The notes under the pieces are model-generated. The model ran no database searches, had not been told where the DNA came from, and saw only the letters and a list, made by a program, of their open reading frames with translations. A stretch of 32,155 nucleotides of DNA, taken from the NCBI GenBank assembly GCA_964516555.1, contig CAZFAI010000006.1, forward strand, positions 1 through 32,155. The letters run 5' to 3'. This DNA is from CAZFAI01 sp964516555 (lineage in GTDB: Bacteria > Patescibacteriota > Microgenomatia > UBA12405). Every line of letters starts with the position of its first letter. The first letter of the stretch is position 1. Below, one piece after another: positions 22,685-31,429 of this stretch. Made by a program: the position numbers and the translations under genes.

Positions 22685-25008
22685 TTGTTTTTAATTATTC
22701 GTGTAAGCAACAATAAGAAAAATGAAATTGCGGATATTAATAAACCGACATAAAAAGTTTGGGGTTGATAGATAAATTTAACATGATGATCACCTGCTGG
22801 TAAAAAGATGGATCTGAAGGCATGATTGCTTTGATAGATTGGTGTTGATTGGTCGTTTACGAAAGCTTTCCAGCCCGGATAATAAGCGTCGGAAAGCAGA
22901 AGAAAGGCAGGACAATCATTTTGAGTTTCAACGACAATTTGGTTTGGGTCGTCTTTGATAATATTAATGGACTTTTGGGTGCCAGAGCAACCGTTGACCA
23001 TCTCAAGATTTGTGTCCGGCTGAGAATAAAGTATATTTAAATTTTCATCAAACTGAGTAGAAAGAACATTGCTTATATCGTCTGTTTTTGACATTACAAT
23101 GACCTTGTTGGTGAATCTGATACGTGGTAGGACTTGTAAGTTTTCGACAATTTTTACATTGTCGTTAATGAAAGCGATTTTGTATTTATCTTTTAAAAAT
23201 TCTGTTGGCAAGTCGGCTGTTGGGCTTTCGGATAAATCAAGTTTTAAGGAATATTTTGATGAAAGACTATTGAAAAGAGGTTGGTTTATGTTGGTAATTT
23301 TTTGGGAGCGGATTGCCTGTGAGGGAATGCGGCCGTTTTGTACGATAGAGAGATACTCGTAGTTTAGGAGAGGAACAGTGGCATCTGAACCGTCGGGAGA
23401 GACAAGGCCGTATGGAACCCACATATTTTCGGGGATAACATCATGATTGGATATTCGATAGTGCTGTGAGTTGTCTTTTAAAAAATCAGTAATAGGAGTA
23501 TTTGGGAAAAGATAGTTTTGGGGAGAAAAAGGCAAATATTTCCAGTTAAAATAGAATAACTCACTGATGGAAATAAGCAGAATAAAGAAAATTAAGTATT
23601 TTTTGAATTTTGTTATGAATGAGGATGTAATAAGTAGGGTGGAAATTAAAAGAAAAAAAGAGGAAGAATAAAGGGTGTTTTTGAAGGCAACAGGAGACAT
23701 GTAGGGTTGTTTTGTTTTTGAAAGAAATAAAAGAGTGCTTAACCACAAGAAAATCGGCAGAAGGGCAATAGGTTTGATTTTGTTTGAAGAGAGGTAGTGA
23801 AGGCAGTAGGCAGCCAGAATAGAAAAAGAAAAATTACCTAAAACAAAGATTCTGGTAGCAAGTCCGTTACCACTAAAAATAAAGCCAAAATTTTGACGAA
23901 GGAAAATTGAGATGGGATTCTCGACGGCGACAAGGAAAGATAAAGGAATAATTAGTAAGAAAAAACTAATATGTTTTGGGAGTTTCCGTTTAAAAAATAA
24001 AGGTAGTAATAGGAAAAAAGAAATAAAAGCAAAACTTCCAGGAAAGAAAACATTGTTGTCGTAAAAACCGAATCCAAAATAATCTCTGGTGGCAGGATTG
24101 CCCCAAAAATTTGCTACCGGAGCAGTGACTAAATTATAAAAAGGAAAAAAACCATTGAAGGAACCACTGGCTGTGATATCGATATGGTGGATAGATCTGG
24201 CCATTAGTTCATAGCCAGGAAGAAGAATCGGAGCAGCCAATCCTAGAGCAAGAAGAAAATAGGGCACAATAAAGAGCGTATTTTTGATGTTAAATTTGGC
24301 ATGAATAACCAAATAGTAAAAACCTAAGAGTAGAAAATTGTATATGGCATATTGTGGATATCCGCCATATATTTGCAAGGCCAGGGAAATACTTAGAAAA
24401 AAAAGATATTTTGAGTTGAGGGATTTAGAATATTTTTCAAGTAGGTAGAAAGATAGTGGGATGAAAGAGGCTGTGTAGACATGAACTCCGTATTGAAGCC
24501 AGGTGGTGGTGAAAAGAGAATAAGTAAAAACAATGGAACCGAGAAGGGATGCGGTTGTTTTTAGTTTTAAAGATTTGAGAAAGAAGTAGGAAAAGCAGAG
24601 ACAAAGTGGTAATTGTAACCAAATCATTATCGCCCACTGGTGATTGATATTGAGTGGGAGCAGGAAAGAAATGTTAGTTATGTTTATTAGCGAGTTTTGA
24701 AAATTGGCAAACAGAGGCATGCCTAAAAAGTAATAAGGGTTCCATAGTGGAAAGTAGCCATTTTTAATGGCGTTAATTGCCAGTGTTCGCCATTGGAATA
24801 TTATGGATACAATGTCGGACATGAGAGGATTTTTTACCGGTAGTCCTGAGATGTTTTCGCCTAAATTATTTAGCCAGGGATAATACATACCAACAATAAT
24901 GTCTGAAGGAATGGGTATGAGGCTATGGATAAAATACTTATAAAAGAAAATTAAGGCAGTAGACAGTAAAAATAACAGTGGAAAATATTTTAATAATTTT
25001 TTATTCAT
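22681..25008 (-). CDS. YfhO-family GT-C membrane glycosyltransferase
   Basis: 775 residues from ATG 25008 (MNKKLLKYF); a longer frame to 25029 would lie inside the upstream gene, whose stop overlaps this ATG by 8 nt (ATGAATAA). IPSDIIVGMYYPWLNNL and GYFPLWNPYYFLGMPLFANF are the first-loop signatures of YfhO, followed by about twelve helices and a large extracytoplasmic tail. Near the end SDAYYPGWKAFVN and FLPAGDHHVKFIYQP, then a last helix, match the family's C-terminus. In Bacillus, YfhO decorates lipoteichoic acid with GlcNAc delivered as a polyprenyl-phosphate sugar made by a DPM1/GtrB-like enzyme; a similar enzyme is encoded at 10398-11207. The acceptor here is unknown. Confidence 0.85.
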   Translation of the reverse strand: MNKKLLKYFPLLFLLSTALIFFYKYFIHSLIPIPSDIIVGMYYPWLNNLGENISGLPVKNPLMSDIVSIIFQWRTLAINAIKNGYFPLWNPYYFLGMPLFANFQNSLINITNISFLLPLNINHQWAIMIWLQLPLCLCFSYFFLKSLKLKTTASLLGSIVFTYSLFTTTWLQYGVHVYTASFIPLSFYLLEKYSKSLNSKYLFFLSISLALQIYGGYPQYAIYNFLLLGFYYLVIHAKFNIKNTLFIVPYFLLALGLAAPILLPGYELMARSIHHIDITASGSFNGFFPFYNLVTAPVANFWGNPATRDYFGFGFYDNNVFFPGSFAFISFFLLLPLFFKRKLPKHISFFLLIIPLSFLVAVENPISIFLRQNFGFIFSGNGLATRIFVLGNFSFSILAAYCLHYLSSNKIKPIALLPIFLWLSTLLFLSKTKQPYMSPVAFKNTLYSSSFFLLISTLLITSSFITKFKKYLIFFILLISISELFYFNWKYLPFSPQNYLFPNTPITDFLKDNSQHYRISNHDVIPENMWVPYGLVSPDGSDATVPLLNYEYLSIVQNGRIPSQAIRSQKITNINQPLFNSLSSKYSLKLDLSESPTADLPTEFLKDKYKIAFINDNVKIVENLQVLPRIRFTNKVIVMSKTDDISNVLSTQFDENLNILYSQPDTNLEMVNGCSGTQKSINIIKDDPNQIVVETQNDCPAFLLLSDAYYPGWKAFVNDQSTPIYQSNHAFRSIFLPAGDHHVKFIYQPQTFYVGLLISAISFFLLLLTRIIKNK

Positions 25009-25885
25009 TAATATCTGAAAATAGTTCAAAAACCTGACGATCTGTTAATTTAGGAAATACTGTTGGCGGTGGATTATCCCGAATTTGTCTTTTGGCGGCC
25101 CGGACTATTTTTATGTAATTGGGGCCAAGAAGAACTCGGCTCCAGATTGCCAGTTTATTTTTGTTAAGAAGAGAGGGATCGGTGATATTCCGCCATACAG
25201 TTAACAGCCGGTTTCTTTCCTTGACGTACTCAAGAAACTTTATTGGAAATTTTGAAATAGTAGCTTCGTGTTTATGTTCGACAATTGATTTGGGTTCCCA
25301 AAGCATTTGGTAGCCTGATTTCCAAGCCCGGTAACCCAAATCAAGATCTTCTGAATAAAAGGGTGCGTAAGCGGGATCGAAGCCTTTAAATTTTTGGAAT
25401 AAATCTTTTCTTACTATGGAACTGCCACCTGACAGCCATGCACTAATATGGGTTTTGGAAATATCAGTTCCGGGTTCATGCTGAAGGTAACCTTCGCCCC
25501 AATAGATTCTAGCCCAGTTTTCATGATTTTTTTCGGCAAAACCAACACCAAAAACCTTAGGGTCGGTGAAATGTTTTAGAGAAGCATTGAGAAAATTTGG
25601 TTGGGGAAGGATGTCATTGTTTAACAAAACAACAAAATCACCTTTAGATTCAGAAACCGCATGGTTAGTATTTTTTCCAAATCCAAAGTTTGTTTTATTT
25701 CGAATTATTTTTAGCTGAGGATGCTTTTTTTGCAGACTTTTTGCAAAATTATAGGAATCGTCCGTGGAAGCATCGTCAGCAAGTATTACCTCCTGAGCTT
25801 GATTGCAGGACTTTATTATTGTTTCTAAATTCTTATTTAGAAGTTTGACTCCGTTCCAGTTAGTAACTATTACGGAAATATTCAT
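25001..25885 (-). CDS. Glycosyltransferase family 2, rhamnosyltransferase-like
   Basis: 294 residues: ISVIVTNWNGVKLLNKNLET, VILADDASTDDS, NFGFGKNTNHAVSE and VVLLNNDILPQP with the NND metal motif (N89-N90-D91). WLSGGSSIVRKDLFQKFKGF and FYSEDLDLGYRAWKSG form the later conserved blocks and VEHKHEAT follows. It belongs to the same broad group as the genes at 21875-22684 and 27863-28780. It overlaps the GT4 gene by 4 nt and the YfhO-like gene by 8 nt. Confidence 0.86.
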   Translation of the reverse strand: MNISVIVTNWNGVKLLNKNLETIIKSCNQAQEVILADDASTDDSYNFAKSLQKKHPQLKIIRNKTNFGFGKNTNHAVSESKGDFVVLLNNDILPQPNFLNASLKHFTDPKVFGVGFAEKNHENWARIYWGEGYLQHEPGTDISKTHISAWLSGGSSIVRKDLFQKFKGFDPAYAPFYSEDLDLGYRAWKSGYQMLWEPKSIVEHKHEATISKFPIKFLEYVKERNRLLTVWRNITDPSLLNKNKLAIWSRVLLGPNYIKIVRAAKRQIRDNPPPTVFPKLTDRQVFELFSDINE

Positions 25886-27069
25886 GAAATATCAATGAGA
25901 TTTAAAAATTTTCTCTCAAAATTTTCTTTGGAGTATTGTTTGGCGTCAGCCAAACTTGCTTCTGATAGTGTTTTCAGTTTTAGAGGATTATTTATTAACC
26001 TGAGTGTTTTTTTGACCAATTCATTGGTTGTTTTCCAAAGATAACCATTGGAGCCGTTTTCAACAATTTCTTTCAGACCGCCTTTGTTGACAACAATGGG
26101 GATTAGACCCGAAGCCATGGCTTCAACTATGGTTATACCAAAGTGTTCCGTATATTGAGGCTCCTTATTTTCATCTATGCCAAACCCGGCGGCATGCCAG
26201 TAAATTTTTGAAGAAGAATAAATCTGGGATAGTGTCTTGAAATCCGGGTTAACATAAAACTCGATTGGGTAGTTCTCCGCTTGGCTTTGAAGTAATTTAA
26301 GATAAGCGTTATTTTTTTGTTCACTAAGGCTGCCTCCGGCTAAAACGAGTTTCCAGTTGGATGACTTTATTTTTGGGTAAAGTTTTTTGAAAGCATCGAT
26401 AAGGACATCCTGCTTTTTGGCATTAAGAATGTTGTCAAATCTGCCGACAGACAGAATAATGTTTTCTTTTTTGTTGGAGGTAGAGAATTTTTCAACATCG
26501 ACGGGTGGATATAATACTGAGGTTGGTGAATTAGGGAATAGCCTTTGTGTAAACTTTTGAGTAAATTGAGAGTTACATATGATCTTTTTGTAGAGTTTTA
26601 GCTTTATAAAGTTGGCTGTAGTTTGAATGAGTTCCGGTTTGTGAGCAAAAGGAACCTGAATATGGAGAAAATTATTTTTTGAAAAAATGAGTGGAACACT
26701 TCCGTCACTTAAAATAAACACAAGATCATAATTTCTGGTGGAGTTATATTTAACATATAAGCTTTTGGTTTTTGTGAAAATTTTTTGTCGAGTGGAAGGT
26801 GTTTTGAAAAGTTTGACAATGGTTTGTTGGTCGGGAATGAATTCCAACTTGTGGGGATTTATTTCAAAAACGTCAGGACGTATGTTTATATTTTTAAGAT
26901 TTAAAGAGAAGCGCTGTTCTGCTTTCTTTATAAGTTGTGGATCGCCGGACCAGAATAGATCGACTTCAAAATTATTTTTGATAAGTATTTCAGCAACAGT
27001 AAGGCAGTATCTCTCCCCTCCTCCCAGTGTGTCAAGATATGGATCGTATATAGCAGCTTTATATGTCAT
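25882..27069 (-). CDS. Glycosyltransferase family 4 (ALG11-like GT-B)
   Basis: 395 residues. AAIYDPYLDTLGGGERYCLT is the acceptor-side glycine loop typical of ALG11-like mannosyltransferases. IICNSQFTQKF and VLYPPVDVEKF precede the second domain, with ILSVGRFDNILNAKKQDVLI, VLAGGSLSE and YTEHFGITIVEAMASG (E308 and E316, a complete E-x7-E). GGLKEIVENGSNGYLW closes the conserved region. It is likely a retaining mannosyl- or related transferase acting on a lipid-linked oligosaccharide at the cytoplasmic face. A TATAAT stands 5 nt before its ATG in an 11-nt gap, so it may have its own promoter. Confidence 0.87.
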   Translation of the reverse strand: MTYKAAIYDPYLDTLGGGERYCLTVAEILIKNNFEVDLFWSGDPQLIKKAEQRFSLNLKNINIRPDVFEINPHKLEFIPDQQTIVKLFKTPSTRQKIFTKTKSLYVKYNSTRNYDLVFILSDGSVPLIFSKNNFLHIQVPFAHKPELIQTTANFIKLKLYKKIICNSQFTQKFTQRLFPNSPTSVLYPPVDVEKFSTSNKKENIILSVGRFDNILNAKKQDVLIDAFKKLYPKIKSSNWKLVLAGGSLSEQKNNAYLKLLQSQAENYPIEFYVNPDFKTLSQIYSSSKIYWHAAGFGIDENKEPQYTEHFGITIVEAMASGLIPIVVNKGGLKEIVENGSNGYLWKTTNELVKKTLRLINNPLKLKTLSEASLADAKQYSKENFERKFLNLIDIS

Positions 27070-27074
27070 GGTTT

Positions 27075-27080
27075 ATTATA
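27075..27080 (-). promoter_or_regulatory. -10 box (TATAAT), leaderless-type, before the GT4 gene
   Basis: On the minus strand ATAATATAATAAACC leads into ATG 27069: TATAAT, 5 nt, start codon. It fills the 11-nt gap after the upstream stop. No -35 or Shine-Dalgarno is visible. It would be an internal promoter dividing the cluster. Confidence 0.45.
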
Positions 27081-27887
27081 TTATGTTTTGACAGGCGTAT
27101 GTTTTTGTTGCATTTCCCATAGCCTGGCGTAAATTATAAAGGTGTTAAAAGTTTCAAAAATTACAGAAATCAAGCCGACAGTTCCGTCCTTGAACATTTT
27201 CTCTTTGATCAGCCTTTCGTAGAATTTTGTAAACATCATTCTGGGAAATCTCCACCAGACAACGGGTGGGTGGTTTGATTGAAACAAAGCTTGTGCTTCC
27301 ATTTCTGTCCAGACAATTGTTTTGTTTAGCATGGAAGTTAGGTCGCGGTGGGTGTAGTGGAGAAGGTCAGATTTAAGATATCCGAAGCTACCCTTTACGA
27401 CAGGTTCCTCATGAAGTACTCCGTGATAGCCTCTGAAGTAGGGTTTGTGGTAAAGACGTTTTACGTAATCAGGATAGGAACCCCCATGCCTGACTCTTTT
27501 GCCAAGATAATGGTTTGCCCTGGGAATGACAAAGTAACTATTATTTTCCGGTTTAGTGATTACTAATGAAATCTCTTTTTGCAGTTTAGGAGTGATTCGT
27601 TCGTCAGCGTCTATATATAATATCCAATCTCCAGTTGCGTGTTTAAATCCGATGTTACGCCATTTTGAGAAATTTTTATTGTACTCGTCAAAAGTTTTAT
27701 AAATTTTTATTTTAGAAATTGTTTTTTTGGCAATTTTTATAGTGTTGTCAGTGGAATTGGCGGCAACAAGTATGATTTCGTCGGCGAATTTACAAGAAAG
27801 AAGACAATCCTTAATCATGGTTTCTTCGTTACCTGCGAGGATGATAATAGTTAGTTTCGGGATTAATTCCAAGAACCTTTCCCCCAT
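27081..27887 (-). CDS. Glycosyltransferase family 2 (WaaE/LgtF-like)
   Basis: 268 residues: LTIIILAGNEETMIKDCLLS, the nucleotide-binding region IILVAANSTDNT and GDWILYIDADERI with the DXD motif (D93, D95). GGSYPDYVKRLYHKP and HRDLTSMLNKTI mark the subfamily, and YARLWEMQQKH matches the end of the paralog at 28783-29718. At residue 42 alanine replaces the aspartate that usually follows the third strand (VD..ST), which may alter nucleotide contact. The ATG overlaps the preceding gene by 25 nt; an in-frame TTG at 27872 is an alternative start. Substrates are unknown. Confidence 0.82.
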   Translation of the reverse strand: MGERFLELIPKLTIIILAGNEETMIKDCLLSCKFADEIILVAANSTDNTIKIAKKTISKIKIYKTFDEYNKNFSKWRNIGFKHATGDWILYIDADERITPKLQKEISLVITKPENNSYFVIPRANHYLGKRVRHGGSYPDYVKRLYHKPYFRGYHGVLHEEPVVKGSFGYLKSDLLHYTHRDLTSMLNKTIVWTEMEAQALFQSNHPPVVWWRFPRMMFTKFYERLIKEKMFKDGTVGLISVIFETFNTFIIYARLWEMQQKHTPVKT

Positions 27888-28780
27888 TTTCGTAAGTAGT
27901 AATCAAATACTGCTTTTCGTTTCCACTGATTTGTACCAAAAATAAAATTGATTGATTCCCTGAAGAGGGCAAATTTAGTTCGTTTAGAGGCGTAACGAGA
28001 AGCAAAAATGAGGCGATTTCGGGTTATAAAATAGTCATGAAGACTACTTCCGGATCCGGAAGAACCCGAGTTTATATGCCAGATTATAGAATCCGGAACA
28101 AAGCCAATTTTAAAATTATTCTTTAAGGCTTTTTGACAGAAGTCAACATCTTCGAGATACATAAAATAATTTGAGTCGAGAAGTCCAATTTTTTGAAAAA
28201 CATGAGATTTAATCAGAAAACAACATCCGCTAAGAAAATCGGGATTTACTAGTATTTTGTCGTACTGACCCTTGTCGACTTTATCAACACCGATATTTGA
28301 ACCAAGAATATTTTGCCAATCCATTTTGCCGCCTGCTGACCATATGACGTTGCCAACATCTTCTTTTTGATAGCGTTCTTTGTGGAATTCAAATCCCGGT
28401 GCAAAATAAATTTTTGGTCCTGAAATACTAAGCTGGTGCTTTTTTGAAGCGCTTAGAAGATTTTGAAGAAAATATTTTTCGACTAAAACGTCATTGTTAA
28501 TTAACAAAACATAGTCGAATTTATTTTTGAGAGCGTGTTTTATGCCAAAATTGTTACCTCCAACGTAGCCAAGGTTGCTTTTAGTTTGTAAAAGTTTAAT
28601 TTTTGGGTTTTTTCCAAATTTGCTTTTAAAAGCCTGGAGGGAGTTGTCGGGAGAATTATTGTCAACAATAATAATTTGATAATTAAAATCAGTATTTACA
28701 ATTTTACTAATTGAGTTGACTGTTTGAATGGTAAGCTTGGGTTGCTTCCAATTAAGAACGATTATGGCAATGGAATCCAT
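27863..28780 (-). CDS. Glycosyltransferase family 2, rhamnosyltransferase-like
   Basis: 305 residues: IAIIVLNWKQPKLTIQTVNS, YQIIIVDNNSPDNS (D40), SNLGYVGGNNFGIKHA and YVLLINNDVLVE with the NND motif (N95-N96-D97). DFLSGCCFLIKSHVFQKIGL and FMYLEDVDFCQKALKN complete the family pattern, and a basic C-terminus ends in WGKGSWN. It probably adds a deoxyhexose to a lipid-linked chain. The gene begins 2 nt after the stop of the next upstream GT2 gene. Confidence 0.86.
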   Translation of the reverse strand: MDSIAIIVLNWKQPKLTIQTVNSISKIVNTDFNYQIIIVDNNSPDNSLQAFKSKFGKNPKIKLLQTKSNLGYVGGNNFGIKHALKNKFDYVLLINNDVLVEKYFLQNLLSASKKHQLSISGPKIYFAPGFEFHKERYQKEDVGNVIWSAGGKMDWQNILGSNIGVDKVDKGQYDKILVNPDFLSGCCFLIKSHVFQKIGLLDSNYFMYLEDVDFCQKALKNNFKIGFVPDSIIWHINSGSSGSGSSLHDYFITRNRLIFASRYASKRTKFALFRESINFIFGTNQWKRKAVFDYYLRKWGKGSWN

Positions 28781-28782
28781 AA

Positions 28783-29718
28783 CTAAAAATTTTTTGTAAA
28801 TCTATCCAATAACAGGCGAAATTTAATAAAGATATTTTTGAAATAATTTTTAGAATATTCTTCTTTAAAGTATTTCGTAAACCAAAAACTGTATTCAAAA
28901 GTTGCTTCCTGACTGGCTGATACGAACGACTCTTTAGAGAGTGACTTGTCCAAAGATCCCTGTTTTTCCCATAAACGGATATATACAAGAGCAATGGCAA
29001 AGGCTTGAAGGATAGAAAATATTAATCCATGCCAACCATCTTTGTAACCTTCGGCAGAGAAAAAACGACTGTTAAATTCCTGTATCGGCTTTAGAATAAA
29101 GTCGCTGGTCTTGAGTTTATAGTCAGTAGCTTTTAACTCGTCTGCCTGGACACCGCTGTATCGGAGGGCTCTTTGGATGAAAGAAGTTACGGAACGGTAA
29201 TTAATATGTCGGATCGCTAATTTTTCGGAATCTAAAAGGGTTACGCATTCACCTTTGGTGATGGGCTGACTATGAATTTCTTTTTTCCAGATAACATTTC
29301 CTTTTCTAAAAAACCGGATTAAGTAATCTGGCCAACTGTTGGAGTGTCTGATCCATTTACCGAATATGATGTTTTTTCTGGGTATTTTGACGTAGTCAAC
29401 ATCGTGTCTTTGTGTTATTTTTAGCAATTCATTTTTTAGAGTACGGTGAAGATATTCATCGGGATCCAATAGTATTATCCATTTCCCTGTAGCTTTTGAT
29501 ATTGCAAAATTTCTGGCAGGTTCAACTACTTTCATGGGGCGATAGGAATAGACAATGGCATTGTATTTTTTGGCAACATCTACTGAATTATCGGTGGAGT
29601 GCATATCAACTACAATAATTTCATCAGCAAAGTTACTGAGGGACTTTAAGCATTTTTCCAGGACATCGGCTTCGTTTCGGACATTAATAACAGCTGAGAC
29701 AAGCGGCTTGTTTTTCAT
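28783..29718 (-). CDS. Glycosyltransferase family 2 (WaaE/LgtF-like)
   Basis: 311 residues: LVSAVINVRNEADVLEKCLK, EIIVVDMHSTDNS (D38) and GKWIILLDPDEYL with D85-P-D87. WPDYLIRFFRKGNVIWK and AIRHINYRSVTSFIQR match the subfamily, and VYIRLWEKQGS aligns with the end of the gene at 27081-27887. The two are paralogs separated by one other GT2 gene. The start lies 16 nt after the upstream stop, where a weak TATAAG precedes it by 5 nt. Confidence 0.85.
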   Translation of the reverse strand: MKNKPLVSAVINVRNEADVLEKCLKSLSNFADEIIVVDMHSTDNSVDVAKKYNAIVYSYRPMKVVEPARNFAISKATGKWIILLDPDEYLHRTLKNELLKITQRHDVDYVKIPRKNIIFGKWIRHSNSWPDYLIRFFRKGNVIWKKEIHSQPITKGECVTLLDSEKLAIRHINYRSVTSFIQRALRYSGVQADELKATDYKLKTSDFILKPIQEFNSRFFSAEGYKDGWHGLIFSILQAFAIALVYIRLWEKQGSLDKSLSKESFVSASQEATFEYSFWFTKYFKEEYSKNYFKNIFIKFRLLLDRFTKNF

Positions 29719-29723
29719 GATTG

Positions 29724-29729
29724 CTTATA
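29724..29729 (-). promoter_or_regulatory. Possible -10 box (TATAAG) before a GT2 gene
   Basis: The minus strand reads AAACTATAAGCAATC before ATG 29718, leaving 5 nt between hexamer and start, the same spacing as the better TATAAT at 27075-27080. It lies in one of the few non-overlapping gaps of the cluster. One mismatch to consensus and no -35. Confidence 0.3.
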
Positions 29730-29734
29730 GTTTA

Positions 29735-31429
29735 TCACCTTTGGACACGATATATCCTAACCCCATCATTATCATAGATAAGATCCAAACCCAGATCTAG
29801 GGTGCTAAGGCTTAAGGCTTGCCAATCTACAAGGTAGATATAGGATATGTTGTTATTTAGAAGAAAGCCGCGTGATACGTTGCTGTCGGTCGAGCTAAAA
29901 AATTTTAGAGCTTCTGATCTTCTAGTTTGCCAATCAAAACCGGTGATATCAAGATTCATCTCGTCTTCAAGGAATGATTGATTACCGGAGAAGGCAGAAA
30001 CATAAGCTGTGGTTTCATAAAGATATGTTGGGATTGGGGTTGATAATTTTAATTCATCTTTTTTGAATTTATTATAAGGATGAGTTAAGGTAATTCCAGG
30101 TTTTTGAATTGATAAAAAATTAAGGGCTTGAACTTCATTTTTGGGAATGGCGGAAGGAGGTGGATATCCGAAATAATTTTTTAATGTAGGATAAGAGGTG
30201 GTGGCGGCGGTAAATAACAATATAATTGTTAATATCTTGTAATTTTTTAATAGTTTAGCCAGAAAAGTTGCAGTATAGAAATTTAGAAAGAAAAGAAAAT
30301 AATAAAAAAATTGAATTGTATTCCAAGCGGTTCCTTTTTGAATAAATAGAAGGGGGAATATTAATGAGAAAAATAGCATAAAAGAAATAAGAAGAAATTT
30401 CTTGTTAAAAAATTTTGGGTTAACCATGATTTCTTTTATTCCAAAAATTCTTATTCCAGAATTACCGATAATAAATATTAAAAGAAGTAGCAGTTCAATA
30501 AAAAGAAATACGGGGAGTTTAATTAAAGTAATATTTTGCGAAAGATTAAACCGGTAGGACGCCAACCTGGGAAGATAGAACTTATCGATTGATTCAATCA
30601 TGGTTGTAGGGAACCATAGTGGCCGAAATACAACTAAAGACTCGGAGTTAAATATGCCAAGATAATAGCTAAAAATTAAGAAAAAGAATGAGAATGAAGA
30701 GAAGATAATCAGATCATATTTGGATAATTTTTTGGTTTTTAAAAAAGAAATAATTATAGTTGTTGCCAGGGCAAAGCCAAATATTATTGCGGCATATATT
30801 TTTGACAATGTAAGCAGGCTAAAAATAAATCCTAAAAGTATAGAATTCTTAGTGTTTAATTTCTGAGTAAGGAAGAGAATTAATCCAAAAAGTAGAATTA
30901 CCAAAGAAAGAGCATAGGGTGGATTTAACAGAGTTGATGCTGACTGCATAGACCAGAATTGAGATTCACCACCTAAGCTTCCGCTTGTTACTAGTGTATA
31001 AATCCAGCCAAATGAACCGGCAAAATAGTTTAAGATAACAAAAAAAAGAGATTGGTAATAATTTTTGGTAATTTTGTAAGCCAGAAGGAACGACAGGGTA
31101 CCAATGAGAATTGCAAACAAGGGAGGTAGGATTTGAAAGTACAAAATTGATGGAGATATTTTAAGTAGATTTGATAATAAAGCTACGACGAGATTGAATC
31201 CCCAGTGATAGTTTGAAAGTGTTGTACCAGAAAAAATTGGATTTAGGGGGGGAATATTCGATTTTAGTTGATTAATCAGACTTAGGTGCCAAATAGCATC
31301 GTGTCCGTTTGGACCCCAGAATCCGATGCCAAAATCATAGTTCAGGCCACTGCGTAACATGGTAAGGGAGAGAGTCAATGAGGAAAACAATATTACAAGA
31401 ACTAGAACAAATTTTTGAATTTTATTCAT
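29735..31429 (-). CDS. Polytopic GT-C-like membrane protein, family not assigned
   Basis: 564 residues with about twelve helices. After the first helix the outer loop reads GIGFWGPNGHDAIWHLSLIN, with H43-D44 and H48, then PPLNPIFSGTTLSNYHWGFN. An acid in this loop is the rule for GT-C enzymes, which supports a polyprenyl-sugar-dependent transferase, but I cannot name a family. QSASTLLNPPYALSLVILLF follows further on. A soluble extracytoplasmic tail (about residues 420-560) contains FDWQTRRSEALKFFSSTDS and ends VRIYRVQR. Its start overlaps the flippase stop by 4 nt (ATGA). Alternatives are a polymerase-like (Wzy) or purely structural membrane protein. Confidence 0.65.
   Translation of the reverse strand: MNKIQKFVLVLVILFSSLTLSLTMLRSGLNYDFGIGFWGPNGHDAIWHLSLINQLKSNIPPLNPIFSGTTLSNYHWGFNLVVALLSNLLKISPSILYFQILPPLFAILIGTLSFLLAYKITKNYYQSLFFVILNYFAGSFGWIYTLVTSGSLGGESQFWSMQSASTLLNPPYALSLVILLFGLILFLTQKLNTKNSILLGFIFSLLTLSKIYAAIIFGFALATTIIISFLKTKKLSKYDLIIFSSFSFFFLIFSYYLGIFNSESLVVFRPLWFPTTMIESIDKFYLPRLASYRFNLSQNITLIKLPVFLFIELLLLLIFIIGNSGIRIFGIKEIMVNPKFFNKKFLLISFMLFFSLIFPLLFIQKGTAWNTIQFFYYFLFFLNFYTATFLAKLLKNYKILTIILLFTAATTSYPTLKNYFGYPPPSAIPKNEVQALNFLSIQKPGITLTHPYNKFKKDELKLSTPIPTYLYETTAYVSAFSGNQSFLEDEMNLDITGFDWQTRRSEALKFFSSTDSNVSRGFLLNNNISYIYLVDWQALSLSTLDLGLDLIYDNDGVRIYRVQR

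Noticed and set aside
23069..23362. Plus-strand open frame of 97 codons
   Set aside because: Antisense to the YfhO-like gene tail; no promoter or similarity.
26738..27091. Plus-strand open frame of 117 codons
   Set aside because: It is antisense to the GT4 gene with full family motifs and shows only a chance open frame.
27088..27093. TTGACA on the plus strand as a -35 box
   Set aside because: No plus-strand gene follows; the sequence is part of the coding end of a minus-strand GT2 gene.
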